In this document: piece after piece, positions 32,336-41,360 of the stretch
Position numbering within the stretch: the first letter of the stretch is position 1
How the letters are laid out: the number at the start of each line of letters is the position of its first letter
Assembly: GCF_900230195.1 (NCBI RefSeq)
Contig: NZ_OCNE01000012.1
Location: 1-64,000 of the forward strand
Length of the DNA: 64,000 bases
Reading direction: 5' to 3'
Source: Streptomyces zhaozhouensis
Lineage (GTDB): Bacteria > Actinomycetota > Actinomycetes > Streptomycetales > Streptomycetaceae
Translations under genes and position numbers: made by a program
The notes under the pieces: generated by a model
What the model saw: only the letters and a program-made list of their open reading frames with translations
What the model was told of the DNA's origin: nothing
The model's database searches: none

Positions 32336-33313
32336 ATGGCGAAGAAGCGCCGTCAACACCCCCAGAACGCCGCCGCGACCAGGCCCGGAGCCACCTCGGG
32401 AGAGATTCCCGCGGTGGGCGCGCGGGAGCCCTGCCCCTGCGGCTCGGGCCGTCGCTACAAGGCGTGCCACGGCCGGGCCGCCGCGCAGGCGGCGACCGAA
32501 CTGGTCCGCCGCCCCTTCGAGGGGCTGCCGAGCGAGTGCGACTGGGTCGCGCTGCGCGAGTTGGTGCCGGCGGCGACCGCGCCGCTCACCCTGAAGGACG
32601 GACTGCCCGCCGACGTGCCGTCCGTCACCCTGGGCACGGTGCTGCCGATGGCCTGGCCCGCGCTGCGCCGCGACGACGGCTCGGTGCTGCTGGCCATCCA
32701 GAACGACACGGCGACCGGTGACCTCAGCAGGGACCTGGCCGACGTGCTCGGCCGCGCGCTGACCACCGAGCCGGGGAACCCGGTCCCGTCCGGCCGCACC
32801 GACCCCGAGGGCCCCCGCCTCCAGGACCTGTTGGACCTGGAGGCGCCCTTCGTCCCCGAGGTGCGCGAGGGCTTCGAGTTCTGGCTGGACGACGCGCAGG
32901 CCGCGACCCCCGACGTCGCCGCCTCGCTGGAGCGCGCCAACGAGGCCGCCACCCCGACCGCCCGGCTGACCGGCGTCGACGCGGCCTACTGGTGCCAGAC
33001 CCCGGAGCGCAACCACCTGCGCTGGGTCATGGCGCACCCGGAGGACGCGCTGCTGGACGCGTTGGCCAGGCTGCACGCGGCGGGCGCCTCGTCGCTGGGC
33101 GAGGAGACGCGGCTGGTGGGCTCGTTCCGCGCGCACGGACTGACCGTTCCGGTCTGGGACCTGCCGAGCGGGATGGGCGCGGAGGAGTGCGAGAAGCCGG
33201 CGACCGCGTTCGGCGAACGGCTGGCGGAGGCGCTGGCCGCGGGAACGCCGCTCTCGGCGGCCGAACGGCGGGCGCGCAGCGGGCTCACCAACCGTCAGAT
33301 CACCCTGAACTGA
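32336..33313 (+). CDS. DUF5926-family protein with SEC-C motif
   Basis: 325 aa. Begins MAKKRRQHPQNAAATRPG, then a zinc-binding SEC-C motif (REPCPCGSGRRYKACHG, residues ~30-46), then a long domain conserved in actinobacteria (EGFEFWLDDAQAATPDVAAS; VDAAYWCQTPERNHLRWV). The SEC-C motif suggests contact with nucleic acid or the translation/secretion machinery; the function of the family is not known to me. Followed by a clear terminator. Confidence 0.88.
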   Translation: MAKKRRQHPQNAAATRPGATSGEIPAVGAREPCPCGSGRRYKACHGRAAAQAATELVRRPFEGLPSECDWVALRELVPAATAPLTLKDGLPADVPSVTLGTVLPMAWPALRRDDGSVLLAIQNDTATGDLSRDLADVLGRALTTEPGNPVPSGRTDPEGPRLQDLLDLEAPFVPEVREGFEFWLDDAQAATPDVAASLERANEAATPTARLTGVDAAYWCQTPERNHLRWVMAHPEDALLDALARLHAAGASSLGEETRLVGSFRAHGLTVPVWDLPSGMGAEECEKPATAFGERLAEALAAGTPLSAAERRARSGLTNRQITLN

Positions 33314-33435
33314 CGCGCGAACCCGCGCCCGCGCGAGTGATTCCAGTCACAACTCGCCGGGGAATTCGGGAGTGGGACCCCGGGGTCGCCATCGCGGGAT
33401 TTGCGAATCCCCGATGACTTGTTACCTTTTCAAGT

Positions 33436-33479
33436 GGGCCCGGTCGCTGGTGCATCCCCCGTCGCCAGCGATCGGGTCC
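33436..33479 (+). terminator. Rho-independent terminator after DUF5926
   Basis: 15-bp stem GGGCCCGGTCGCTGG / CCAGCGATCGGGTCC (two G-T pairs) with a 14-nt loop, followed by TTTT, 122 bp after the stop codon. Confidence 0.8.
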
Positions 33480-33523
33480 TTTTGCTGCCCGGATCCCCGC
33501 CGCCACCGGCCCCCGTTCACGGC

Positions 33524-34213
33524 TCAGTAGCTCAGCCTGCTGCCCTGGTCGGGTGCGCTGCGGCCGGCCTCCACCAGCACCTCGATCAGCTCGGCGACAC
33601 CCGGCAGCGAGCCCCCGGCCGCGCCGGCCGGCGCCGGCTCCCGCACCCAGGCCACCGGCCCCCTGCCCAACGCCGACGGCGGCAGCGGGAGATAGCCGCC
33701 CTCGCCGTGGAACCGCAGCGAGCTGGGCACCTCGTCCCCCGCGTGCAGCAGCTCGCCCAGCTCGGGAAGCGCGTACGACCGCACCAGCAGCGCCCAGCGC
33801 GTCGGCGTCGCCACCACGGGACCGCGGCCCAGCCCCCCGGCATCCAACGCGGCCAGCGCGCCGGGCCCGGCGACCGCGGGGATGCTCACCGCGCAGGGGG
33901 CGCTCCCCCCGGTGGCCAGCAGGATCGGGGCGGCGGGCCTGGCCGTCCAACGCCAGCGCGTCATGCGGGGGTCGTCGGTGGCCGCCAGCAGCTCGGGGTC
34001 GTCCGGGTGGGCGCCGGGCACCGGGCAGTCGGTGCGCGCGCAGCGGCAGCTCCCGTCGGGAGCGGAGCCCACGCCGGGCAGCACCGGCCAGCCGCGGGCC
34101 GCGCAGTCGAGAGCCGCGTCGCGCAGGGCCGGGCCAAGGTCGGCCCAACGGGCGTCGTCGCCCAGGCCGTTGTCATCTTCGTTGGTGCGTCGCTCTCCGA
34201 GGATCTCGCGCAT
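33524..34213 (-). CDS. Bifunctional primase/polymerase (prim-pol) N-terminal domain protein
   Basis: 229 aa from the ATG at 34213 (MREILGERR, behind GGAAGGGAA); a GTG 10 codons upstream is also open. Prim-pol motifs: ALDCAARGWPVLPGV, CPVPGAHPDDPELLAATDDP, ILLATGGSAPCAVSIP (the place of the catalytic DxD, here without two Asp), and a C-terminal beta segment. Streptomyces carry several such stand-alone proteins; the usual catalytic acids are not evident, so activity is uncertain. It converges on DUF5926. Confidence 0.8.
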   Translation of the reverse strand: MREILGERRTNEDDNGLGDDARWADLGPALRDAALDCAARGWPVLPGVGSAPDGSCRCARTDCPVPGAHPDDPELLAATDDPRMTRWRWTARPAAPILLATGGSAPCAVSIPAVAGPGALAALDAGGLGRGPVVATPTRWALLVRSYALPELGELLHAGDEVPSSLRFHGEGGYLPLPPSALGRGPVAWVREPAPAGAAGGSLPGVAELIEVLVEAGRSAPDQGSRLSY

Positions 34214-34658
34214 CAGCGCCCGTTCCCTTCCTTCGCGGGTCACTTGGCCTCACGTGGAACTCAGATCACCGTACGTAGCGGGTCGCGCTGGCGAACCGGC
34301 GGGCCATCGCCCTGGCCGCCTTCTTCCGGTAGGACGCCGGAACTCAACGTGCCGTTCCGATATGTACCCAGTATGCACCCGCGTCGTTCAACCCGACGTC
34401 CGAGGTGGGTGGCCTCAGTGGACCCCGCGCCGGACCATGTGCCCGCCTTTTTTCGCCAATCTCCGCCACTTCGCGCCAAACCGATCACGGCTCGGCCTGT
34501 CGCGCGCCGAACGCCGGTGGCACCTGGGCATCATCCGACGCGGCAGGACACCCAGGACACCACGTCCGCCGCGTCCCCCGGGCCAGGCCCCTCGATCGGA
34601 CGGCCACGGGGACCGGCGGCCGGCGGCGCGGCACGCGCCCCGACGAAAGCCCTCCCAC
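34214..34658. other. 445-bp divergent intergenic region
   Basis: Lies between the prim-pol gene (-) and the PP2C-like gene (+). No gene or clear structure seen. It must hold both promoters; I cannot name convincing hexamers. Somewhat lower G+C around 34340-34490. Confidence 0.5.
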
Positions 34659-36062
34659 ATGAGCACCCCACCCTCGTCGACGTCACCGAAAGTGGCCGGA
34701 ATCCACCCCCCGTTCCCCCCGGTGTCGCACACTCCCACGCCCCCGCCCAGGAACACCGGCCCCGCCGGCCCCGGTCGTCCCCCCGACACCGCCGAGCTCA
34801 GACTCGCGGGATGGATCTCGGACCTCACCGTCCTCCAGGAGCTCACCGAGCGTATCGGGCGCACCAGCACGCTCCGTGAGGCAGTCGAGGAGACGCTGCG
34901 CGCCGGCGCACAACTCCTCGGCGCGCGCCGAGGGCTGCTCGCCCTGCGCGGGCAGCCCGAGGCGGGCCGGCCGCCGGGCGCCGAGCGGCTGGTCGGCTTC
35001 GGCCTGGAACGGGCGGAGCTGGGCCAGTGGGAGACGGTCCCCCGCGCCTCGGCCTGCCACACCCGGCTGATCGACGACGCGGAGCCGCTCCGTGAGATCG
35101 GCCACCCCGACCTCGCCGTCGCCGACGGGCTGCACCCGCGCCACCGCGCGGTGGCGGCCGGCACCGGCTGCGCGGCCAGCTACGCGCTGCCGCTCACCAC
35201 GGAGGCCGGCGACCCGTTCGGCGCCGCGCTCTGGCTCTTCGACCGGCCGGGCCAGCCGGAGTCGCGGCAACGGCGGCTGCTCGCCCGTTACCTGCGGCAC
35301 GCCGCCGGGCACATCGCCGGCCGCCAGGAGCTGGCCCACGCCCGCGAGGCGCTGGCCACGGTGCGGGACGGCCTGCTGCCGGCGCGGCTGCCCCGGGTCG
35401 CCGGGGTCACGCTGGCGGCGCGCCAGCGGCCCGCGCCGCGCGGCGGCCCGGCCTGCTGGGACGCGCTGCCGCTGCCCGACGGCGGGCTCGGCCTCGCCGT
35501 CGGCGCCGCCTCGGAGGCGGGCCCCGCCGCGCTCGCGGCGATGGGAAGGCTGCGGGCCGGGCTGCGCGCGTACGCCGTGATGGAGGGCGAGGACCCGGTG
35601 GCCGTCCTCTCCGACCTGGAGCTGCTGCTCCGGCTGACCGAGCCGGGCCGGCCGGCCACCGCGCTCTTCGGCTACGCCGAGCCGGCCACCCGCCGGCTGG
35701 TCCTCGCGTCGGCCGGCCACCCTCCGCCGCTGGTGCTCGGGGACGGGCACGCGACCTACGCGGAGACGGCGCTCTCCGCGCCGCTGAACATGCTGAGCTG
35801 CTGGGAGGCGCCCAGCGTCGAGCTGGAACTCGCGCCCGGTGAAACGGTCCTGCTGTATACGGAGGGGTTGCTGCGGAGGGTCGGTGGGCCGTTGGACGGC
35901 GCGTTCACCGGGCTGCGGGCGGCGGCGCTCTCCGCGCCGGCCGCGGTCCGGGCGGACCCGGAGGCGCTGCTGGACCACCTGCTGTGCGCACTGCCCGCTG
36001 AGGCCGCGGGGGCCTTGGGGGCGGCCGGGGACACGGTGCTGCTGGCGGCGCGGTTCGACTGA
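34659..36062 (+). CDS. GAF-PP2C (SpoIIE/RsbU-like) protein, probably without phosphatase activity
   Basis: 467 aa. A Pro-rich N-terminus is followed by a GAF domain (~55-220) and a SpoIIE-type PP2C domain (~235-467). Where active RsbU-type enzymes have GGDWYDA and GDVxGHG, this has GGPACWDALPLPDG and GAASEAG, so metal-binding Asp and the His are gone. The fold core is preserved (MGRLRAGLRAYAVMEGEDPV; LVLASAGHPPPLVL; LLYTEGLL). It may have become a regulator that binds partner-switch proteins. Confidence 0.85.
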   Translation: MSTPPSSTSPKVAGIHPPFPPVSHTPTPPPRNTGPAGPGRPPDTAELRLAGWISDLTVLQELTERIGRTSTLREAVEETLRAGAQLLGARRGLLALRGQPEAGRPPGAERLVGFGLERAELGQWETVPRASACHTRLIDDAEPLREIGHPDLAVADGLHPRHRAVAAGTGCAASYALPLTTEAGDPFGAALWLFDRPGQPESRQRRLLARYLRHAAGHIAGRQELAHAREALATVRDGLLPARLPRVAGVTLAARQRPAPRGGPACWDALPLPDGGLGLAVGAASEAGPAALAAMGRLRAGLRAYAVMEGEDPVAVLSDLELLLRLTEPGRPATALFGYAEPATRRLVLASAGHPPPLVLGDGHATYAETALSAPLNMLSCWEAPSVELELAPGETVLLYTEGLLRRVGGPLDGAFTGLRAAALSAPAAVRADPEALLDHLLCALPAEAAGALGAAGDTVLLAARFD

Positions 36063-36186
36063 CCGTCGGGGCCGGATATGGCGGGGGAACACGCTGTCGC
36101 CGCCGAGGCCACCGTCCTACGATGGAAATCAGCCAGGTACTGGAGCAGCGTGAGCGCGGCGCGAGGCGCCGTGGAGGAGGCCCGAG

Positions 36187-37668
36187 GTGGCGGAAGAGCA
36201 GGCGGCGACGGCGGAGTCGGCGGCCGAGGAGTCCGGGACGGCGACGAAGACGACGGACAAGGCGCGGAAGAACGGCGTCGCCAGGGGCGTCTCCGACGAA
36301 CTGGCCGAGAACATGAAGCAGGGCTGGGCCGACACCGAGCGCACCGACCTCGCCCCCATCCCGCAGGCCGAGCGGACCGCCGCCCGCCGGGCCGCGCTGT
36401 CGGCGCGGTTCCCGGGCGAGCGGCTGGTCGTCCCGGCCGGGCGGCTCAAGACCCGCTCCAACGACACCGACTACCCGTTCCGCGCCAGCGTCGAGTACGT
36501 CTATCTCACCGGCAACCAGACCGAGGACGGCGTGCTCGTCCTGGAGCCCACCGGCGACAGCGGGCACCAGGCCACCCTCTATCTGCTGCCGCGCTCCGAC
36601 CGGGAGAACGGCGAGTTCTGGCTGAGCGGCCAGGGCGAGCTGTGGGTGGGCCGGCGCACCAGCCTCACCGAGGCCGAGCGGCTGTACGGCGTGGCCGTCG
36701 CCGACGTGCGCACCGTCCCCGAGGTGCTGCGCGAGGCGACGGGCCCGGTGCGGCAGGTGCGCGGCCACGACTCCGGCGTGGAGGCCGCGCTGACCGACAA
36801 GGTCACCGCCGAGCGCGACGAGGAGCTGCGGGTCTTCCTCTCCGAGATGCGACTGGTCAAGGACGAGTTCGAGATCGCCGAGCTGCGCCACGCGTGCGCG
36901 GCGACGGCGCGCGGCTTCGAGGACGTGGTGCGGGTGCTGGACCGCGCCCAGGCCACCTCCGAGCGGTACATCGAGGGCACCTTCTTCCTGCGTGCCCGCG
37001 TGGAGGGCAACGACGTCGGCTACGGCTCCATCTGCGCCGCCGGACCGCACGCCACCACGCTGCACTGGGTGCGCAACGACGGCGCGGTGCGCGACGGCGA
37101 GCTGCTGCTGCTGGACGCCGGGGTGGAGACCAACGAGCTGTACACGGCGGACATCACGCGCACGCTGCCGATCAACGGCCGGTTCTCGGATCTCCAGCGG
37201 AAGATCTACGACGCGGTCTACGCGGCCCAGGAGGCGGGCATCGCCGCCGTGCGGCCGGGCGCCAAGTACCGCGACTTCCACGAGGCGGCCCAGCGGGTGC
37301 TGGCCGAGCGGCTGGTGGAGTGGGGTCTGGTCGAGGGGCCGGTGGAGCGCGTGCTGGAGCTGGGGCTCCAGCGCCGTTGGACGCTGCACGGCACCGGCCA
37401 CATGCTGGGCCTCGATGTCCACGACTGCGCGGCGGCCCGCAGGGAGACCTACGCCGACGGCACCCTGGAGCCGGGGATGTGCCTGACCGTAGAGCCCGGC
37501 CTCTACTTCCAGCTCGACGACCTGACCGTGCCCGAGGAGTACCGGGGCATCGGCGTCCGGATCGAGGACGACATCCTGGTCACCGAGGACGGCAACGTGA
37601 ACCTCTCGGCGGCGCTGCCCCGCACGTCGGACGACGTCGAGGCGTGGATGGCCGAGCTGCGTGGATGA
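36187..37668 (+). CDS. Aminopeptidase P (Xaa-Pro aminopeptidase)
   Basis: 493 aa, GTG start with GGAGGAGG upstream. An N-terminal creatinase-like domain (~50-210) is followed by a pita-bread catalytic domain with metal ligands in order: Asp in LLLLDAGVE, Asp in TADITRTL, His in HGTGHMLGLDVHD, Glu in TVEPGLYF and Glu in GVRIEDDILV. It removes N-terminal residues preceding proline, in the cytoplasm. The extra ~40 acidic/Lys-rich N-terminal residues are common in Streptomyces versions. Confidence 0.93.
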   Translation: MAEEQAATAESAAEESGTATKTTDKARKNGVARGVSDELAENMKQGWADTERTDLAPIPQAERTAARRAALSARFPGERLVVPAGRLKTRSNDTDYPFRASVEYVYLTGNQTEDGVLVLEPTGDSGHQATLYLLPRSDRENGEFWLSGQGELWVGRRTSLTEAERLYGVAVADVRTVPEVLREATGPVRQVRGHDSGVEAALTDKVTAERDEELRVFLSEMRLVKDEFEIAELRHACAATARGFEDVVRVLDRAQATSERYIEGTFFLRARVEGNDVGYGSICAAGPHATTLHWVRNDGAVRDGELLLLDAGVETNELYTADITRTLPINGRFSDLQRKIYDAVYAAQEAGIAAVRPGAKYRDFHEAAQRVLAERLVEWGLVEGPVERVLELGLQRRWTLHGTGHMLGLDVHDCAAARRETYADGTLEPGMCLTVEPGLYFQLDDLTVPEEYRGIGVRIEDDILVTEDGNVNLSAALPRTSDDVEAWMAELRG

Positions 37669-37830
37669 GCGGAGCACGGGGCGGGACGCGGGTCGGAACG
37701 AGCCGTGGGGTTGAGCGAGACCCGCCCAAGACAACCCGCAGGTGTCAAGAGGGCCATTTGGGGTACAGCCTGGGAACACGGACGCGCGGGTACGCGTTGA
37801 CCGAGTCAGCACCCCCTGGAAGGAGAGCTC

Positions 37831-37932
37831 GTGTCCGCCCAATCGACGGACCCTGACGGGCATAGTCATAGTCCCAGACCACCTCGCCCGCATCTGAGGC
37901 ATCGCGGCACACGGCGAGGTGGTGTCAGTTGA
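37831..37932 (+). CDS. 33-aa Pro/Arg/His-rich leader peptide upstream of the CNNM genes
   Basis: GTG at 37831 sits 4-9 bp after a near-perfect GGAAGGAGAG site. The peptide (MSAQSTDPDGHSHSPRPPRP ... ending GGVS) has an acidic-Pro start, a Pro-Arg-Pro-Pro run and codons rare in this genome (AGA, CCA, AGG, CGA, AGT). Its TGA overlaps the TTG start of the next gene (TTGA). It runs through both arms of a hairpin that hides that gene's ribosome binding site. This looks like a regulatory leader rather than a functional protein. Confidence 0.6.
   Translation: MSAQSTDPDGHSHSPRPPRPHLRHRGTRRGGVS
37879..37922 (+). promoter_or_regulatory. Hairpin sequestering the ribosome binding site of the CNNM gene
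   Basis: CCACCTCGCC (37879-37888) is perfectly complementary to GGCGAGGTGG (37913-37922). The second arm contains the ribosome binding site GAGGTGG of the TTG start at 37929. The whole hairpin lies within the leader peptide frame, so ribosome progress there decides whether it is open: a translational attenuator layout. Confidence 0.65.
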
Positions 37933-39329
37933 GTGCCGCACTCGGTCTACTCGCCGTTCTGGTGTTGACGGCGGGTACCGGTTACTTCGTCGCCCAGGAG
38001 TTCGCCTACGTGGCGGCCGACCGGCTGGCCCTCGCCCGTGAGGCCGCCGCAGGCGACAAGCGGGCCGCCCGCGCCCTGAAGGTGCAGGAGCGGCTCTCGT
38101 TCATGCTCTCCGGGGCGCAGCTCGGCATCACGGTCACCGGCCTGATCGTCGGTTTCCTCGCCGAGCCCGCGCTCGCCGCGATGCTCGACCCGATGCTGAC
38201 GGGTGTCGGCGTGCCCGAGGCCGCCGTCAGCGGCGTGGCGCTGGCCCTGGCCTTCGCGCTCGCCACCGCCATCCAGATGGTCCTCGGCGAGCTGGCCCCG
38301 AAGAACATGGCGCTCGCCGTGCCGGAGCGGCTGGCCAAGGGGCTGGCCGTTTCGACGCTGGCGTATCTGCGGGTCGCGGGGCCGCTGATCCGGGTCTTCG
38401 ACGCCTCGGCCAACCGGCTGCTGCGCCGGGTCGGCATCGAGCCCGTCGAGGAGCTGCACCACGGGGCGACCCTGGAGGAGCTGGGCCATCTGATCGACGA
38501 GTCCCACGAGCACGGCCAGCTGCCGCGTGCCACGGCCGAGCTGCTGGACCACGCGCTGGAGTTCTCCGAGCGGACCCTCGCCGAGGTGATGGTGCCCCGC
38601 GTCGAGGTGAACTCGGTGCGTTCCGTCTCCCCCGCCGCCGAGGTGGTGGAGCTGATCAGCAACCACGGCCACACCCACTACCTGGTGATCGGGGACCGGA
38701 TCGACGACATCGTCGGCGTGGTCGGGGTCCGGGAGCTGATGCGGCTGACCCCGGAGCGGATCGGCAAGCGCACGGCCGGCGCGCTGGCGCGGCGGGCGGT
38801 ACTGCTGCCCGACACGCTGCCGCTGCCGGGCGCGATGGAGCAGATGCAGGCGGCGGGCGAGGAGTTCGCCGTGGTCCTGGACGAGTACGGCGGGCTCGCC
38901 GGCATCGTCACGCTGGAGGACATCGCCGAGGAGCTGGTGGGCGAGATCGCCGACGAGAGCGACCTGGTCGAGGAGCTGGCGGTGCGCGACGGCGACGGTT
39001 GGCTGGTCGACGCCGGCCGGCGGGTGGACGAGGTGGCCGAGGCCACCGGGATACCGCTGCCGGAGGACGAGTCCTTCGAGACCGTGGCCGGTCTGGTGAT
39101 CGAGCACTGCGGTCGCTTCCCCGAGGTCGGGGACCGGATCGAGGTGACGCTGGTCGACGGCCGGCGCGCGACGTTGGAGGTGCTGGCGTTGGACCGCAGG
39201 GTCCCCGCCCGGATACGCCTGGAGTCCTCGGCCGCCGGTCCGGAGCCGACGGCGAACGGCGAGATCGAGCGGGCCGAGGTGGTCGAGCAGGCCGTGCCCG
39301 TGCGTGAACGAGAGGGGCAGCCGTCATGA
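37929..39329 (+). CDS. CNNM/CorC-HlyC family membrane protein (Mg2+/metal transport)
   Basis: 466 aa, TTG start overlapping the leader stop. DUF21 (CNNM) membrane domain at ~1-180 (LGITVTGLIVGFLAEPAL, then IQMVLGELAPKNMALAVPER), two CBS domains (~215-340; MVPRVEVNSV, then VLDEYGGLAGIVTLEDIAEE), and a C-terminal CorC_HlyC domain (~350-435). The family mediates Mg2+ (or Co2+) export or resistance. First gene of a two-gene operon controlled by the leader described above. Confidence 0.92.
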   Translation: MSAALGLLAVLVLTAGTGYFVAQEFAYVAADRLALAREAAAGDKRAARALKVQERLSFMLSGAQLGITVTGLIVGFLAEPALAAMLDPMLTGVGVPEAAVSGVALALAFALATAIQMVLGELAPKNMALAVPERLAKGLAVSTLAYLRVAGPLIRVFDASANRLLRRVGIEPVEELHHGATLEELGHLIDESHEHGQLPRATAELLDHALEFSERTLAEVMVPRVEVNSVRSVSPAAEVVELISNHGHTHYLVIGDRIDDIVGVVGVRELMRLTPERIGKRTAGALARRAVLLPDTLPLPGAMEQMQAAGEEFAVVLDEYGGLAGIVTLEDIAEELVGEIADESDLVEELAVRDGDGWLVDAGRRVDEVAEATGIPLPEDESFETVAGLVIEHCGRFPEVGDRIEVTLVDGRRATLEVLALDRRVPARIRLESSAAGPEPTANGEIERAEVVEQAVPVREREGQPS

Positions 39330-40348
39330 GCCCCGGCATGGCAGCCCTGGTCACCGTACTGCTGCTGATCGGCAGTGGCTTCTTCGTCGCCGCCGAGTTC
39401 GCCCTGGTCGCCGCGAAGCGGCACCGGGTGGAGGCGGCGATCGCCGACGGTCGGCGCGGCGCCAAGGCGGCGCTCGCCGGGATGCACGAGCTGTCCCTGA
39501 TGCTCGCGGGCGCCCAGCTGGGCATCACCGCGTGCACGCTGGGGCTGGGCAGCATCTCGAAGCCGGCGATCTCCCACGAGGTGGACCCGGTGCTGCACAG
39601 CCTGGGCCTGCCGAGCGGGCTCTCGTACGGCATCGCGTTCCTGCTGGCGATGTTCGTGGTGGTCTTCCTCCACATGGTCATCGGTGAGATGGCGCCCAAG
39701 TCCTGGGCCATCTCGCACCCCGAGCAGTCGGCGATGCTGCTGGCGCCCGCGTTCCGCGCGCTGGTGCGGGCGGTCCGGCCGCTGATCTGGGTGTTGAACA
39801 AGATCAGCAACGGGCTGGTCCGGCTCTGCCGGGTGACCCCGCGCGAGGAGCTGACCAGCGTCCACGACCGGGAGCAGCTGACGCACCTGGTCGTCGAGTC
39901 CCAGCGGCTCGGGCTGATCAGCGAGGCGGACTCGGGGCTGATCACGCGGTCGTTGACCGAGCCGCAGTCGCCGGTCGGCGCCTTCCAGGTGCCGGCGCGG
40001 GAGATCGTCTCGGTGGCGCCGTCCGCGAGTGTGGAGAAGATCCTGGCCGTCGCCTCGGCCAGCGACCACACCCGGCTGCTGGTCCTGGAGGGCGAGCGGG
40101 TCGTCGGCTCGGTGCACGCCAGGGACGCGGTGGTGGCCAGGGCACGCGGCCAGCGGGTGACCGCCGGCGAGCTGGCCAGGCCCGTTCCCGAGCTGACCGC
40201 CGACGACACCGTGGACTTCGCGGTGGAGCAGTTGCGGCAGCGCCGCGCCTCGCTCGCGGTGCTGCGGGACGCCGACGGCGGGTTGACGGGGCTGATCAGC
40301 CTCGACGACCTGCTGGTGCGCCTGATGGCGCCGCAGCCGGCGGCCTGA
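39326..40348 (+). CDS. Second CNNM-family protein, short form
   Basis: 340 aa; ATG overlaps the upstream stop (ATGA). DUF21 membrane domain (MAALVTVLLLIGSGFFVAAE, then LHMVIGEMAPKSWAISHPEQ) and two CBS domains, but no C-terminal CorC_HlyC domain. Paralogue of the upstream gene; the two may form a heterodimeric transporter, as such pairs do in other actinobacteria. Followed by a strong two-way terminator. Confidence 0.92.
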   Translation: MSPGMAALVTVLLLIGSGFFVAAEFALVAAKRHRVEAAIADGRRGAKAALAGMHELSLMLAGAQLGITACTLGLGSISKPAISHEVDPVLHSLGLPSGLSYGIAFLLAMFVVVFLHMVIGEMAPKSWAISHPEQSAMLLAPAFRALVRAVRPLIWVLNKISNGLVRLCRVTPREELTSVHDREQLTHLVVESQRLGLISEADSGLITRSLTEPQSPVGAFQVPAREIVSVAPSASVEKILAVASASDHTRLLVLEGERVVGSVHARDAVVARARGQRVTAGELARPVPELTADDTVDFAVEQLRQRRASLAVLRDADGGLTGLISLDDLLVRLMAPQPAA

Positions 40349-40378
40349 GGGGCCGGCCGGAGCGCGTAGGGCGGACGG

Positions 40379-40418
40379 CGAGGGCCGTGGTCTCCCCCGG
40401 GGGAGGCCACGGCCCTCG
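40379..40418. terminator. Bidirectional terminator
   Basis: Perfect 12-bp stem CGAGGGCCGTGG / CCACGGCCCTCG with an inner CCCCC/GGGGG extension, between the convergent CNNM and cyclophilin genes. Confidence 0.82.
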
Positions 40419-40439
40419 TGCGTGCGGTGCGGGTCGGGG

Positions 40440-41150
40440 TCAGCCGATGGTGACCGACTCGATCACCACGTCCTCGGCCGGCTTGTCGTTGGGGCCGGTC
40501 TCGGTGCCGGCGATGGCGTCCACCACGGCCTTGCTCTCGTCGTCGGCGACCTCGCCGAAGATGGTGTGCAGGTTGTCCAGGTGCGGGGTGGACGCGACGG
40601 TCACGAAGAACTGCGAGCCGTTGGTGCCCGGCCCCGAGTTGGCCATGGCCAGCAGGTAGGGCTCGTCGAAGGCCAGGCCCGAGTCGAACTCGTCCTCGAA
40701 CTGGTACCCGGGACCGCCCATGCCGGTGCCCTCGGGGTCGCCGCCCTGGATCATGAAGCCCTCGATCACCCGGTGGAAGATCGTGCCGTTGTAGAGCGGC
40801 TCGCCGTCCTCCTGGCCCTCCCACGGGAGGGAGCCGTCGGCGAGGCCGACGAAGTTGGTGACCGTCAGCGGGGCCTCTTCGGGGAAGAGGGTGAGCGCGA
40901 TGTCGCCCTCGCTGGTGTGCAGGGTGGCGCTGGTCGCGTCCGTCGGCTCGACCGCCGCCGGGCCGGCGAGGCCCTCGCCGCCCTGGTCGGCCCCGTCGCC
41001 CTCCTCGGGGGCGGTGGCGTCCTCGGACGGGGAGCTTTCGCCGGCGTTGCCCTCCTGGCCGCCCTCGTCGTCGTCGGAGTCAGAACCGCACGCGGTCAGC
41101 AGCCCGAGGCAGAGCAGCGCCGTGGCCAGGCGCCGGGGAGTGCGGTTCAT
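40440..41150 (-). CDS. Lipoprotein peptidyl-prolyl isomerase (cyclophilin)
   Basis: 236 aa from the ATG at 41150 (GGAAGG 7 bp upstream). Lipoprotein signal with lipobox LLTAC, an acidic low-complexity linker (~25-75), then a cyclophilin domain: TIFHRVIEGFMIQGGDPEGT, LAMANSGPGTNGSQFFV, and TPHLDNLHTIFGEV. The catalytic Arg-Phe-Gln set is present. It would assist folding of exported proteins at the outer face of the membrane. TatA is encoded next to it. Confidence 0.93.
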   Translation of the reverse strand: MNRTPRRLATALLCLGLLTACGSDSDDDEGGQEGNAGESSPSEDATAPEEGDGADQGGEGLAGPAAVEPTDATSATLHTSEGDIALTLFPEEAPLTVTNFVGLADGSLPWEGQEDGEPLYNGTIFHRVIEGFMIQGGDPEGTGMGGPGYQFEDEFDSGLAFDEPYLLAMANSGPGTNGSQFFVTVASTPHLDNLHTIFGEVADDESKAVVDAIAGTETGPNDKPAEDVVIESVTIG

Positions 41151-41296
41151 CACGTGCCTTCCAGTCTGGGGGGACAGGGTGGTGCGGAGCTCAGGGTCGC
41201 GCCGGGACACAGCGCGACAGGCTCATCATGCCCCACGTGCGTCCCACCGGACAGGGGTCGATCACGGCACCGGGGTGGACGGCCGGGCACGCCAAG

Positions 41297-41323
41297 ACGC
41301 CCCCGACCGAAGGCCGGGGGCGT
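41297..41323 (-). terminator. Terminator after tatA
   Basis: 9-bp stem ACGCCCCCG / CGGGGGCGT with a 9-nt loop, 38 bp after the tatA stop on the - strand. Confidence 0.65.
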
Positions 41324-41360
41324 GGGTGCTGGCCGGTGGGAACCGGGGTCGGCGGCCCGG

